From positions 2,418,001-2,482,000 of the forward strand of contig OY759969.1 in NCBI GenBank assembly GCA_963662865.1: a stretch of DNA of 64,000 nucleotides. The letters are read 5' to 3'. The stretch is from JAJDYQ01 sp963662865. GTDB taxonomy: Bacteria; Pseudomonadota; Gammaproteobacteria; JAJDYQ01. Of the stretch, positions 28,167-38,256 are shown piece after piece. The position numbers and the translations under genes are program-made. How positions within the stretch are numbered: position 1 is the stretch's first letter; each line of letters starts with the position of its first letter. The notes beneath the pieces are model-generated. The model was given only the letters and a program-made list of their open reading frames with translations. It was not told the DNA's origin and ran no database searches.

Positions 28167-29549
28167 ATGAAGATTTACGCGAAAACATTACTCAGTCTTT
28201 TAGTATTTTTGGCTTTGCCAGGTCTGGCGCAGGCCAGGGTTTATGAATACCTGTTGGCTAACGGCATGAAGGTGCTGGTTAAGCCGGATAATCGGTCACC
28301 GGTCGTGGTGCAGCAAGTCTGGTACAAAGTGGGTTCGAGCTATGAGTATGGAGGGGTTACCGGTATCTCGCACATGTTGGAGCATATGCTGTTCAAAGGC
28401 ACGGAAAAATATCCGGCAGGCGAATTCTCTCGAATTATTGCAGCGAATGGCGGGCGTGAAAACGCCTTTACCGGTCCTGACTATACCGCTTACTTCCAGC
28501 GTATGGAAAAAACCCGCCTTGAGATTGCTATGGAGCTTGAATCTGATCGCATGCGTAACGCTACGCTCCCGGCCGATGAATTCCTGAAAGAGCGCGACGT
28601 AGTGGCGGAGGAGCGCCGTATGCGTACTGATGATAATCCTCAGGCCCGCGCCTACGAACAGCTTCGTGCGACGGCGTTTGTTAACAGTCCCTACAATCAT
28701 TCCGTCATAGGCTGGATGACGGATATACAAAACTACAGCATAGAAGATGTTCGCCAATGGTATGGAGATTGGTATGCGCCAAACAATGCCACGCTGGTCG
28801 TTGCCGGGGATGTTGATCCTGAAGAAGTTCTGGCGTTGGCAAAGAAATACTATGAGCCTGTCAAGCCGCGGGAAGTCAAAAAACAAAAGCCGCGTACCGA
28901 AGTAGAGCAGTATGGTGAGCGCCGGGTGACTATCAAAGTGCCCGCGACAATCGAGCACGTCATTCTGGGTTATAAGGTGCCTACTCTGAAAACTACTGAC
29001 AACCCGGACGACATCTACGCATTGGAGGTACTGGCATGGATACTTGATGGTGGCAGCAGTTCACGGATAACCAGTGAACTATTGCGTGACCGACAGCTAA
29101 TCGCTGGTGGCTCAGTTTCTTATGATCCCTACTCCCGTTTGCAGACACTGTTTACCCTGTCAGCGGTACCGGCCAGAGAGACAAGCGTGGAGGATGTAGA
29201 AGCCGCTCTGCGCGGACAGACTGATCGGTTACAGCGCCAGCTAATTTCCGAAGAAGAGCTTGACAAGGCCAAGACTCAGATACTGACAGATCGTATCTAC
29301 CAGAAAGACTCGATTTTCTATCAGGCCATGCAGCTCGGTGCTCTGGAAACCGTCGGTATCGGTTGGCAGGCCGATGAGGCATTCAATGAAAAAATAAAAA
29401 GCGTGACGGCCGAGCAGGTCATGTATGTGGCCAAGACGTACCTGAATGATAAGCGGTTAACGGTAGCTATCCTTTATCCGCAGCAGCCTGTACCGGACTT
29501 TGCCCGGCACAAGGCCGCCACAGTGGTTCATATGCAAGGAGAGCGATGA
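28167..29549 (+). CDS. M16 family zinc metallopeptidase, catalytic subunit
   Basis: Pitrilysin-type periplasmic peptidase. 460 residues from ATG 28167 with a clear signal peptide (TLLSLLVFLALPGLAQA). The inverted zinc motif HxxEH is present as HMLEHMLFKG, with the downstream glutamate expected in the VVAEERRMR region. Frames open further upstream to 28119 lack family resemblance. The TGA overlaps the start of the next gene, which encodes an inactive partner, so the pair probably forms a heterodimer in the manner of mitochondrial processing peptidase. Divergent ftsY and downstream rsmD-coaD repeat an arrangement common in gammaproteobacteria. Confidence 0.9.
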   Translation: MKIYAKTLLSLLVFLALPGLAQARVYEYLLANGMKVLVKPDNRSPVVVQQVWYKVGSSYEYGGVTGISHMLEHMLFKGTEKYPAGEFSRIIAANGGRENAFTGPDYTAYFQRMEKTRLEIAMELESDRMRNATLPADEFLKERDVVAEERRMRTDDNPQARAYEQLRATAFVNSPYNHSVIGWMTDIQNYSIEDVRQWYGDWYAPNNATLVVAGDVDPEEVLALAKKYYEPVKPREVKKQKPRTEVEQYGERRVTIKVPATIEHVILGYKVPTLKTTDNPDDIYALEVLAWILDGGSSSRITSELLRDRQLIAGGSVSYDPYSRLQTLFTLSAVPARETSVEDVEAALRGQTDRLQRQLISEEELDKAKTQILTDRIYQKDSIFYQAMQLGALETVGIGWQADEAFNEKIKSVTAEQVMYVAKTYLNDKRLTVAILYPQQPVPDFARHKAATVVHMQGER

Positions 29550-30925
29550 TGAATGCCCGATCAATTGCAACCTGTTTACTGGGTCTGTTGTTTCTTTCAC
29601 CGTCGGTACATGCCATACCGACAATTCAGCACTGGCAAACTGCAAATGGCGCACGTGTTTATTTTACCTCTGCTCCGGAAATCCCGATTGTCGATATCAG
29701 GATCATCTTTGATGCAGGCAGCGCGCGGGATGGTGATAAATCCGGCCTGGCGTTCTTGACCAATGGACTGTTACGTGAAGGCGCGGGCCAGATGGATGCC
29801 GACATGATCGCTCAGCGGCTGGACAATATTGGAGCCCAACTGGGTAACGGGTCTTTGCGCGATATGGCCTGGCTGGAATTACGCACCCTGTCAGAAAAAA
29901 AAGCACTACAAGAGGCTATGGAATTAATGTCGATGATTTTATCCGAGCCTACTTTCCCTGAAGTTGCGGTCCATCGTGATATAAAAAATATACTGGTTTC
30001 TCTGGAAGCGGATAAACAGAATCCGGGTGCGTTAGCCAAGAAGGCTTTTATGCAGGCGGTGTACGGCGATCATCCTTATGCGATGCCTTTGCAGGGCACG
30101 GCAGAAAGTATTCAGGCTATGACCCGAAAAGACGTGCGCTCCTATTATGATAAGTTTTATGTGGCCCGAAATGCCATCATTGCGATAGTGGGTGACGTTT
30201 CGCGATCAAAGGCCGAGATACTGGCCGAATTATTGGCCGGTCGCTTACAGGAAGGTGAGCCTGCTCCACGCCTGGAGAAAGTAAAGCCCTTGCAGGAGGC
30301 GGTTACCGTATATGTCGATCACCCTTCTTCACAGACGCACATATGGGTTGGTCAGCCCGGGATGAAACGGAGAGATGATGATTATCTGGCACTTTATATT
30401 GGTAATCATACTCTTGGAGGAAGTGGCCTGACTTCCCTGTTAAGTAACGAGGTACGTGAAAAACGAGGTTATGCCTACAGCGCCTACAGCTATTTTTCCC
30501 CCATGCGGTCGCTTGGACCTTTTACCATGGTGGCCCAAACAAAAAATGATACTGCCGCGGATGCCTTGAACATCATGAGTAACACTCTCAGGGAGTTCGT
30601 CAAAACGGGTATTACCTCAGAGCAGATCACGGCTTCCAAGCAAAATATTACCGGTGGCTTTGCGCTACGTCTCGATAGCAATAGAAAACTTGTGGAGAAC
30701 CTGTCGGTGGTTGGATTTTATGATTTACCTCTTGACTACCTGAACACCTTCAATGATCGTGTAAGCGCGGTAACACGGAAGCAAATCAGCAATGCCTTTT
30801 TGCGGCGGCTTCATCCGGATCGCATGGTGGTGGTTCTCGTTGGTTCGAAAAACGCAAGGCGCAGTAACAGTCAATCAAGCGCCCGGTCAGCAACGGCTAG
30901 CAATACCAAGGCAGCCAACCACTGA
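29546..30925 (+). CDS. M16 family peptidase-like protein, non-catalytic subunit
   Basis: Partner of the preceding M16 peptidase. 459 residues with a signal peptide (ATCLLGLLFLSPSVHA). Where the catalytic subunit has HxxEH, this protein has LAFLTNGLLREGAG, so zinc ligands are lost. The C-terminal half keeps the substrate-binding block with REKRGYAYSAYSYFSPM, typical of the inactive subunits. Tandem ATG codons stand at 29546 and 29549; the first overlaps the upstream TGA. The C-terminus ends in a Ser/Ala/Asn-rich tail. Confidence 0.88.
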   Translation: MMNARSIATCLLGLLFLSPSVHAIPTIQHWQTANGARVYFTSAPEIPIVDIRIIFDAGSARDGDKSGLAFLTNGLLREGAGQMDADMIAQRLDNIGAQLGNGSLRDMAWLELRTLSEKKALQEAMELMSMILSEPTFPEVAVHRDIKNILVSLEADKQNPGALAKKAFMQAVYGDHPYAMPLQGTAESIQAMTRKDVRSYYDKFYVARNAIIAIVGDVSRSKAEILAELLAGRLQEGEPAPRLEKVKPLQEAVTVYVDHPSSQTHIWVGQPGMKRRDDDYLALYIGNHTLGGSGLTSLLSNEVREKRGYAYSAYSYFSPMRSLGPFTMVAQTKNDTAADALNIMSNTLREFVKTGITSEQITASKQNITGGFALRLDSNRKLVENLSVVGFYDLPLDYLNTFNDRVSAVTRKQISNAFLRRLHPDRMVVVLVGSKNARRSNSQSSARSATASNTKAANH

Positions 30926-30935
30926 CACGGTGGTT

Positions 30936-31496
30936 ATGGCACGGCAAGGAGCGCGGCACTTGCGAATCATTGGTGGTGAACATCGTGGCCGTCAACTGAG
31001 TTTTGCGAATGCACAGGGAGTGCGCCCAACACCTGACCGAGTGCGGGAGACGTTATTCAACTGGTTACAGTCCGTTATCCGTGGCGCACGTTGCCTGGAT
31101 TTATTTTCCGGTAGTGGCATCCTGGGGATTGAGTCTGCATCGCGGGGTGCAGCCTCCGTCGATCTGGTGGAATCAAACCTGCGGGCGGCCGAGCAGATCC
31201 GCTGCTGCGTCGAAGACATCAAGATGGACAAGGTTCAGGTCTATAATCTCTCGGCCAGATGTTTTCTGAAGCAAGCGAAGGTGAGATACAATGTCATTTT
31301 TCTCGATCCGCCCTATGGAAAGGGGTTGCTGGAAAGCTCCTGCCGGATACTGGAGGAAAATGCGCTCCTTACCGACAATGCCCATATTTACCTGGAAAGT
31401 GAACGGCGATTGACCGATAAGGACATTCCGGACAACTGGGAGATTATTCGTGCAAAAAATGCCGGGCAGATATTTTATCATCTGGCCCTTCGATAA
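30936..31496 (+). CDS. rsmD: 16S rRNA (guanine-966-N2) methyltransferase
   Basis: SAM-dependent methylation of G966 in 16S rRNA. 186 residues from ATG 30936. The N-terminus has LRIIGGEHRGRQLSF and PTPDRVRETLFNWL; motif I is CLDLFSGSGILGIESASRG; the catalytic motif is IFLDPPYGKGLLE. The frame is open back into the M16 gene, but family N-termini start at or near this ATG. It precedes coaD, the standard rsmD-coaD pair. Confidence 0.95.
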   Translation: MARQGARHLRIIGGEHRGRQLSFANAQGVRPTPDRVRETLFNWLQSVIRGARCLDLFSGSGILGIESASRGAASVDLVESNLRAAEQIRCCVEDIKMDKVQVYNLSARCFLKQAKVRYNVIFLDPPYGKGLLESSCRILEENALLTDNAHIYLESERRLTDKDIPDNWEIIRAKNAGQIFYHLALR

Positions 31497-31504
31497 ACAG
31501 GATT

Positions 31505-32243
<739 letters not shown>

Positions 32244-32267
32244 TTATTACATGTGGTTGTTCTATTG

Positions 32268-33935
32268 ATGCGTTGCTTTATCTGTCTATTGGCGCTGTTG
32301 TTATCTTCAGGCGCATCATTTGCTGAAAAAGCCAACTACCGAAATGCGGTTGCCAGCGCACATCCCCAGGCATCTGCAGCCGGTATGCGGATACTGCGAG
32401 ATGGTGGTAATGCCTTTGATGCAGCCGTTACCGTAGCGACGATTCTGGCCGTGGTTGAGCCTTACAGTTCCGGAATCGGTGGAGGTGGTTTCTGGCTATT
32501 ACAGCGTGCCAGTGACGGTAAGCAAGTCATGATTGATGGCCGGGAACGCGCTCCATTGGCCGCACATCGTGATATGTATCTTGATGACGAAGGGCGGATA
32601 ATCGAAGGTGCTTCAATCAATGGGGCGCTTGCCGCAGGGATCCCCGGTCAGATAGCCGCTCTCGTGCATATTCAGGAGCAATATGGTTCGTTATCGCTGG
32701 CTCGATTACTACAGCCCGCGATATTGATTGCCCGAAATGGCTTTCCCGTTGATGCGATTTATCAGCGACTCGCCAGATTCAGACAGGACGCCATCCGGCA
32801 ATCGGCAGAAGCCCATCGAATATTTTTGGTCGATAGCCATGTTCCGGCCATAGGTTATTTGCTAAAACAACCCGATCTGGCAAAGACGCTGGAACTTGTT
32901 GCCGAACAAGGCAGGGATGGTTTCTATGCGGGAGGACTGGCGAGAAAGCTGGTGGAAGGCGTTAGAGGTGCCGGGGGCATATGGACTACCAGAGACCTGG
33001 AAGAATATCAGATAGTCGAGCGCAAACCGATTCGGTGGCAATGGCGGGGGCTGAATGTCACCTCGGCCGCATTGCCTTCATCAGGCGGTATTGTTCTGGC
33101 GCAAATCATGGGCATATTGGATGAATTCGCAGACGCATCTTTAACCAATACGCAAAAAACCCATGTATTGATAGAGGCCATGCGTCGCGCCTACCGGGAC
33201 AGAGCGGTTTATCTGGGGGACAGTGATCATGTCAGCGTTGATGTGGCAGAGCTTACAAGTCGGCGTTACGCCGAAAAACAGGCAGTGGGTATTGACTTGG
33301 AAGAGGCCACGACCAGTGCGTTTCCTGGCAGGGCAAACCGTAATATAAAAGAAAGTGACAATACAACGCATTACTCAATTCTTGATCGGCAGGGAAACCG
33401 TGTATCGGCCACGTTAAGTATTAATTATCCGTTTGGTTCCGGCTTTATTCCGCCTGATACTGGAGTACTGCTAAATGATGAGATGGATGATTTTTCATTG
33501 CGTCCGGGTACCCCTAATGCCTATGGTTTAACCGGAGGCGAGGCGAATGCCATAGCGTCCGGAAAGCGTATGTTGTCTAGCATGTCGCCGACCTTCGTAG
33601 AAGGAAATGACAGGCTGATGATTATCGGCACACCGGGGGGAAGCCGGATTATCACCATGGTGCTCCAGGGTATTCTGGCGATGTATCGGGGTATGGACGC
33701 AGCCGAAATCGTCTCCGAACCACGCATTCACCACCAATATTTACCGGATGTTGTTCAATTTGAACCGGATGCGCTAAAGGGCCGACAACAGAATGAACTG
33801 AAGGCGCTGGGCCATAAGCTGAAGCGGCTTGATCAGCCGTTCGGTAATATGCAGCTAATACTGCACGACAAAACCTCCGGGCAGACAAGTGCTGCCAGCG
33901 ATCCTCGAGGAATTGGCGTCAGTATTGTCGATTAG
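32268..33935 (+). CDS. ggt: Gamma-glutamyltranspeptidase
   Basis: Periplasmic N-terminal nucleophile hydrolase acting on glutathione and gamma-glutamyl peptides; self-cleaves into two subunits. 555 residues from ATG 32268, beginning with the signal peptide CFICLLALLLSSGASFA; GTG 32253 is an alternative. The large subunit contains GGNAFDAAVTVATILAVVEP and SSGIGGGGFWLL. The autocleavage site and nucleophile threonine lie in SDNTTHYSILDRQGN. The small subunit has NDEMDDFS and SSMSPTFV with GTPGGSRIITMVLQ. No lesion is seen. Confidence 0.93.
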   Translation: MRCFICLLALLLSSGASFAEKANYRNAVASAHPQASAAGMRILRDGGNAFDAAVTVATILAVVEPYSSGIGGGGFWLLQRASDGKQVMIDGRERAPLAAHRDMYLDDEGRIIEGASINGALAAGIPGQIAALVHIQEQYGSLSLARLLQPAILIARNGFPVDAIYQRLARFRQDAIRQSAEAHRIFLVDSHVPAIGYLLKQPDLAKTLELVAEQGRDGFYAGGLARKLVEGVRGAGGIWTTRDLEEYQIVERKPIRWQWRGLNVTSAALPSSGGIVLAQIMGILDEFADASLTNTQKTHVLIEAMRRAYRDRAVYLGDSDHVSVDVAELTSRRYAEKQAVGIDLEEATTSAFPGRANRNIKESDNTTHYSILDRQGNRVSATLSINYPFGSGFIPPDTGVLLNDEMDDFSLRPGTPNAYGLTGGEANAIASGKRMLSSMSPTFVEGNDRLMIIGTPGGSRIITMVLQGILAMYRGMDAAEIVSEPRIHHQYLPDVVQFEPDALKGRQQNELKALGHKLKRLDQPFGNMQLILHDKTSGQTSAASDPRGIGVSIVD

Positions 33936-34116
33936 TTCACAAAATTGAAGTTGGCATCTGGCGCTTGCCACATAATGGTAGTAAAGAATGTGGTATGCAC
34001 GCATACGTATCATTAATCGATGTCTTTAATCCGCATTAAGTACCCATCTGTGTAAGTTCAGTGACTCATAGCCACCCGGCGGACCCCTTGCCTTATAAAG
34101 CCTCACAGGCATAAAA

Positions 34117-34458
34117 ATGATTATATTTGAGTTCTTTTTCAAAATGCTGATCGGGCATGCCGTCTGTGATTTTGTGCTGCAAAGCGATGCCATGGGAGCC
34201 GGAAAAAACCGCAATACAAAACTCACGGAAAGGAGAGGTTCGCAATTTCCAGAATGGTATTATTGGATGACCGCACACGCGCTGGTACATGGCGGGGCGG
34301 TGTATCTGATTACGGCAAACCCTGTTCTGGGACTTATAGAAACCGTATTGCACTGGATTATAGATTTTTCCAAATGCGAAGGCTGGGTCAGCGTCGGACA
34401 GGATCAGGCCCTGCATATTTTATGCAAGGTCGGTTATTGTTGGTGGTTGGTTTATTAA
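34117..34458 (+). CDS. DUF3307 family membrane protein
   Basis: Unknown function. 113 residues with several hydrophobic segments. The family features are the N-terminal H-x-x-C-D-F motif (MLIGHAVCDFVLQSDAMG) and HALVHGGAVYLIT with ETVLHWIIDFSKCEG in the second half; the conserved His and Asp residues suggest a membrane enzyme or metal site, but nothing is proven. ATG 34117 is preceded by AGGCATAAAA. It lies between ggt and convergent mutM. The 181 bases upstream of it showed no gene. Confidence 0.8.
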   Translation: MIIFEFFFKMLIGHAVCDFVLQSDAMGAGKNRNTKLTERRGSQFPEWYYWMTAHALVHGGAVYLITANPVLGLIETVLHWIIDFSKCEGWVSVGQDQALHILCKVGYCWWLVY

Positions 34459-34481
34459 GAAAGTCCTGAGGCAGAGATTTC

Positions 34482-35297
34482 TTAATTCTGGCATTTGCCG
34501 CAATAAAAGGTCGAACGCTGTCCCAGCTTAATCTGCTTGATGGGCGAGGCGCATTTCCCGCAGGGTTGCCCTGCCTTGCCATACACGGAAAAATGATACT
34601 GAAAATAGCCAGGCTGGCCATCTGGTTTGATGAAATCATTCAGGGTGGAGCCACCCGACTCTATAGCTGCCTGTAATACTTGCCTGACAGCGGTCAGCAG
34701 CTTGCCATAACGTGATTTGGAGACTTTACCGGCATCCCGCTCAGGGTGGATACCGGCCAGAAAAAGCGATTCAGAGGCATAGATATTACCGACACCAGCC
34801 ACAACATGGCTGTTCATGATGAAATTTTTAATGGCGATTTTCCGGTTTCGGGATTTGTGGTACAGATAATCAGCGGTGAGGTCATTACTTAAAGGCTCCG
34901 GTCCCAGCGGCTTGAGTAACCAATGTTCCTCGCAGGGTGACGTGGTCCAATGTATGCTGCTGAAACGCCTCGGATCGTTCAATCGCAACAACCTGTTGTT
35001 TGCAAACTTGACCTCCACATGGTCATGCTTCCGGATTTTATCGCCGGTTTTTGCGATGCGTAAGCTACCCGACATGCCCAGGTGCAGGATCATGGTGCCC
35101 TTGCCGGTCTGGAACAGCAGATACTTGGCACGTCGATCAACATCTTCAACTGTCATTCCGGTTAAGGCCTTTTCCAGTGTCGCTGGCACAGGCCAGCGCA
35201 ATTGTCGATTCCTCACCAGAACCCTGGTAATTTGTTGACCACAGATATGGGGTTCAATACCGCGGCGCGTCGTTTCAACCTCAGGTAGCTCAGGCAT
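34482..35297 (-). CDS. mutM: Formamidopyrimidine-DNA glycosylase
   Basis: Removes 8-oxoguanine and formamidopyrimidines and nicks the abasic site. 271 residues. The N-terminal catalytic Pro2-Glu3 (MPELPEVETTRRGIEP) is present, the H2TH region contains VAGVGNIYASESLFLAGIHP, and the C-terminal zinc finger is CGKCASPIKQI with FYCGKCQ at the end. A full set of catalytic and zinc residues is visible. Convergent with DUF3307; the ABC cluster lies upstream on the same strand. Confidence 0.97.
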   Translation of the reverse strand: MPELPEVETTRRGIEPHICGQQITRVLVRNRQLRWPVPATLEKALTGMTVEDVDRRAKYLLFQTGKGTMILHLGMSGSLRIAKTGDKIRKHDHVEVKFANNRLLRLNDPRRFSSIHWTTSPCEEHWLLKPLGPEPLSNDLTADYLYHKSRNRKIAIKNFIMNSHVVAGVGNIYASESLFLAGIHPERDAGKVSKSRYGKLLTAVRQVLQAAIESGGSTLNDFIKPDGQPGYFQYHFSVYGKAGQPCGKCASPIKQIKLGQRSTFYCGKCQN

Positions 35298-35329
35298 AGA
35301 GTCTGTAGGGCCAGACTTGCAACCGCTTT

Positions 35330-36136
35330 TTATGGACTCGCAAGTGGTAGGCCCAGCGCGTCAATTGAATTATGACCCAAATGGTATTCAAGTTCATTTC
35401 TTACCAATACCAGAGCCGTTTCCCGTTTAATTGCCAGATACTCAATGACGGCACTTTGATTTTGCAGCCTGATTTGTACCTTTACACCTGCTTCAGGTGT
35501 CGTATCTGCTTCGTTAATGTGGCTGATCCAGTTTGCCTTGGTAAGTTGCCACTGGGTCTTAATGCTATCGGTCAGTTTAATGCTGCTGCCATTGATGATT
35601 ATTTCCTGGACCATATCCCCTACCGGCACAAGATGACGATCAATATAGGACACGCTGCCGGTATTCAGTTGTGACATATTCTGGTCCGCCACCAGATAAA
35701 TGGCATTATCAATCAGCAGGTAGCGCAGTTTATTTACAGGCTGTAAATCGCCAAAACCAATCGCGGTGTCATTAATAATCAGATTCGCTTGTGGCGATTG
35801 AAGACCAAAATTTTCAAGTTTCAGGTTATCATGACTAAGTTGAGAAACGATTTCCAGATCGGTAATGCTCAACACACGCTGCAGGACCGCATCGTCCGCT
35901 CGTCCCTGAATGGGTGATTGCATCTCCCAGTAATCAGATTGCCTGGAGAACTCAATAGTCTGCTTGCCAGGGCGAATGATTTTTACTTGTGTTATTTTGC
36001 TTGGGAGTATATTGCCAAGAGTGCCCTCGCCTTGGGATTTTCTGTAGCTGTCGAATAACAGGGTGGCGAGTAAAATGACAGCGATCCCGAAGAGAGCAAG
36101 GTTGACGAACCACCGGTCACTTTGACGCCTGCTCAT
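35330..36136 (-). CDS. DUF4340 domain protein of Gld-type ABC cluster
   Basis: 268 residues. One N-terminal membrane helix (FVNLALFGIAVILLATLLFD) anchors a periplasmic domain with the DUF4340 pattern (ITQVKIIRPGKQTIEFSRQ, YWEMQSPIQGRADDAVLQ, LENFGLQSPQANLIIN). Proteins of this family sit downstream of GldG-like proteins in ABC clusters of gammaproteobacteria; the transported substrate is unknown. It starts 6 bases after the GldG-like gene. Confidence 0.82.
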   Translation of the reverse strand: MSRRQSDRWFVNLALFGIAVILLATLLFDSYRKSQGEGTLGNILPSKITQVKIIRPGKQTIEFSRQSDYWEMQSPIQGRADDAVLQRVLSITDLEIVSQLSHDNLKLENFGLQSPQANLIINDTAIGFGDLQPVNKLRYLLIDNAIYLVADQNMSQLNTGSVSYIDRHLVPVGDMVQEIIINGSSIKLTDSIKTQWQLTKANWISHINEADTTPEAGVKVQIRLQNQSAVIEYLAIKRETALVLVRNELEYHLGHNSIDALGLPLASP

Positions 36137-36142
36137 AAATAA

Positions 36143-37498
36143 TTACTGGTTGCGTCGTTTTAGCCAGACAACAATGCCCACACCCAGCAATGCCAGAGGC
36201 AAGGCAATACTAAACACGAGTAGCAATGCCAGGGCGCCCGACCGACTTATTTTCAGTTGAGTATCAGGTGCGCCCACCGTGCCGATGTCGATCTGTGAGT
36301 CATTGTGGCTGAGCCATTGCATGATAGAAACGCCGAGATCCAGATTCTGGCCGTTACCAAGGTAACTGTTTGCAAGAAAGTCACTATCACCAATAACAAT
36401 GACTCGCTGAGTTTGATTGCCCTCCCCCTCGTTATCCGCATTCTCAACAGGTCGTTCCAAGGCATAACCGAGGTTAATCGGACCAGCTCGTTCTTCTGTT
36501 TCCGGGTCGAATGAAATGTTCCGCTGTTCCCCGGGAGTGTCGGTCTCCGTCCAGCTTTTGGGCAGAGTTTTAATGAACGGAGTCGCACTCCAGTCGCTTT
36601 CTTCAGCGAAAACCAGACCGCTTGCCTGCGGGAAAAGTGTCTGGCTATGCAGGGATTCGGTAATGGCGTGTCGTGGATAATCTACCGCCAGGGCAAAAGT
36701 CGGATTGGAGATGCCCAATAATCGTGTGGCAGCATCCACGATAATACCGGGTAATTTCTGTATATCCAGTCTGGCAAGGATCGGAACCAATGAATGGTTG
36801 GCATCCGGATCAATCGTGAGTAACAGATTGCCCCCTTTATCCAGGTATTGTTCTATCAGGTTGATTTCGCCGGGCAGATAAGGTGTACGTGCAGAGGCGA
36901 TGACCAGTATCTTGGTATTATCCGCTATGTCCTGTGTTTTGGCCAGGTTTAATGACTGTAGCTGAAACCCTTTGTTGCTCAACTGCTCACCAAATGTGCC
37001 AAGGTCGTGATTGGCCTGACCCAACAGGTTACGCTCACCATGTCCCTCAATGAAAGCTACGTAGCGCGAAGTTTCGCTGGAGAGTCGCATAAGGAGCTGT
37101 GTAATGGATTTTTCGCTGATATTTTGTGTGGTCTCCTGACGCTTGCCATACTGCACCAGCAACTCGCCATCTACCGTAATACCATGTTCTCGCACCAGTT
37201 GCGGCACCCGGTCCGGATTCAGATATTCAAGCTCCATATCCGATTTATGGCGCTGATAGCGCCCGATGACTTTTGCAATCAGATCACGGATACCCCTGCT
37301 GTCGTCACGGACAAATGCTGTGACCGTAACCGGTTCGTCCAGTTGCTGAACCAGCTTGATTGAGGCTTTCGTTAAAGAGTTTCGATTACCCCAGGTCAGA
37401 TCAAACTCATACTGATAGCGCTCGCTCAGCCAGGCAAGCAACCCCATGACGGCCATAAAAAGAACGACGAATATTATATTTTGCAGGCGTGACATCAT
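36143..37498 (-). CDS. GldG-like ABC auxiliary protein (ABC_transp_aux/IFT52-like)
   Basis: 451 residues. An N-terminal helix (NIIFVVLFMAVMGLLAWLSE) and a C-terminal helix (ALALLLVFSIALPLALLGVG) enclose a large extracytoplasmic domain. The family segment TKASIKLVQQLDEPVTVTAF lies near the N-terminus and GGNLLLTIDPDA in the middle. In Bacteroidetes, GldG is needed with GldA and GldF for gliding; in proteobacteria no gliding is implied and the role is unknown. Part of a four-gene minus-strand unit (38.25-35.33 kb). Confidence 0.82.
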   Translation of the reverse strand: MMSRLQNIIFVVLFMAVMGLLAWLSERYQYEFDLTWGNRNSLTKASIKLVQQLDEPVTVTAFVRDDSRGIRDLIAKVIGRYQRHKSDMELEYLNPDRVPQLVREHGITVDGELLVQYGKRQETTQNISEKSITQLLMRLSSETSRYVAFIEGHGERNLLGQANHDLGTFGEQLSNKGFQLQSLNLAKTQDIADNTKILVIASARTPYLPGEINLIEQYLDKGGNLLLTIDPDANHSLVPILARLDIQKLPGIIVDAATRLLGISNPTFALAVDYPRHAITESLHSQTLFPQASGLVFAEESDWSATPFIKTLPKSWTETDTPGEQRNISFDPETEERAGPINLGYALERPVENADNEGEGNQTQRVIVIGDSDFLANSYLGNGQNLDLGVSIMQWLSHNDSQIDIGTVGAPDTQLKISRSGALALLLVFSIALPLALLGVGIVVWLKRRNQ

Positions 37499-37503
37499 GG
37501 CAT

Positions 37504-38256
37504 TTACCCCTGTAATCGCCGGATATCCAGCCTGCGTATGGTAAATACCAGAAAAGTCGTGGCAAACAGAGCAAAATACGCAACGTTGTTGGTGCTGATG
37601 CTGCCCTGTAGCAATGGAACAAAATGATTCAATAGAGAAATGTATTCAATCACTCCGGCAAGTTTCTGCCCACCGCTGTTAGTCCAGAATATCAGCCACA
37701 AGGCGAATAGCAAAAAGAATGATGCAACGGCCGATACGGCCGGTGAATTTGTCATGCTGGAAATAAACAGGCCTGCAGCGGAGAAGGCGGCCAGCATGAG
37801 AAACAGCCCTGATGCGCTTGCCAGCAATTTACCGATATCAAGGGAAGTGCCAAGCATGAGTGAGAGGGGCATCACACAAATCATACCGACCATAATCAGC
37901 AGGAAGTAAAGAGTGCCGACATATTTGCCAAGCACGATTTCAGTCATGGAGATCGGTGAGGACAGTAACAGGCTCATGGTTTTATCGCGTTGTTCGGCAC
38001 TCAGGCTGCGCATGGTGATGATCGGGATGACCATAAGCAGCATAAAGGCGACATCGGCAAATACCGGTGCAACAATCCAGTCACTGACGCCCGGCGGGTT
38101 TTCATAATTCACCAGCCGAGGTTGGTTAAGAATGAACTCCTCAACGCTGTCAAGAAATTGTAATGCCGTCAGAAACTGTATGAACGCCAGAACGACCCAG
38201 GCCAGTGGCGACACCATCATGCGGCGTAATTCGTGAGCGGCAATAGTGTGTATCAT
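37504..38256 (-). CDS. ABC-2 type permease (GldF-like)
   Basis: 250 residues, six predicted transmembrane helices. The N-terminal AAHELRRMMVSPLAWVVLAF is typical of the subfamily. The next conserved stretch is PIITMRSLSAEQRDKTMSLL, where the E-x-x-x-T contact to the ATPase is expected, then SSPISMTEIVLGKYVGTL. Starts by a four-base overlap with the ATPase gene and is followed by the GldG-like gene after 5 bases. Confidence 0.87.
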   Translation of the reverse strand: MIHTIAAHELRRMMVSPLAWVVLAFIQFLTALQFLDSVEEFILNQPRLVNYENPPGVSDWIVAPVFADVAFMLLMVIPIITMRSLSAEQRDKTMSLLLSSPISMTEIVLGKYVGTLYFLLIMVGMICVMPLSLMLGTSLDIGKLLASASGLFLMLAAFSAAGLFISSMTNSPAVSAVASFFLLFALWLIFWTNSGGQKLAGVIEYISLLNHFVPLLQGSISTNNVAYFALFATTFLVFTIRRLDIRRLQG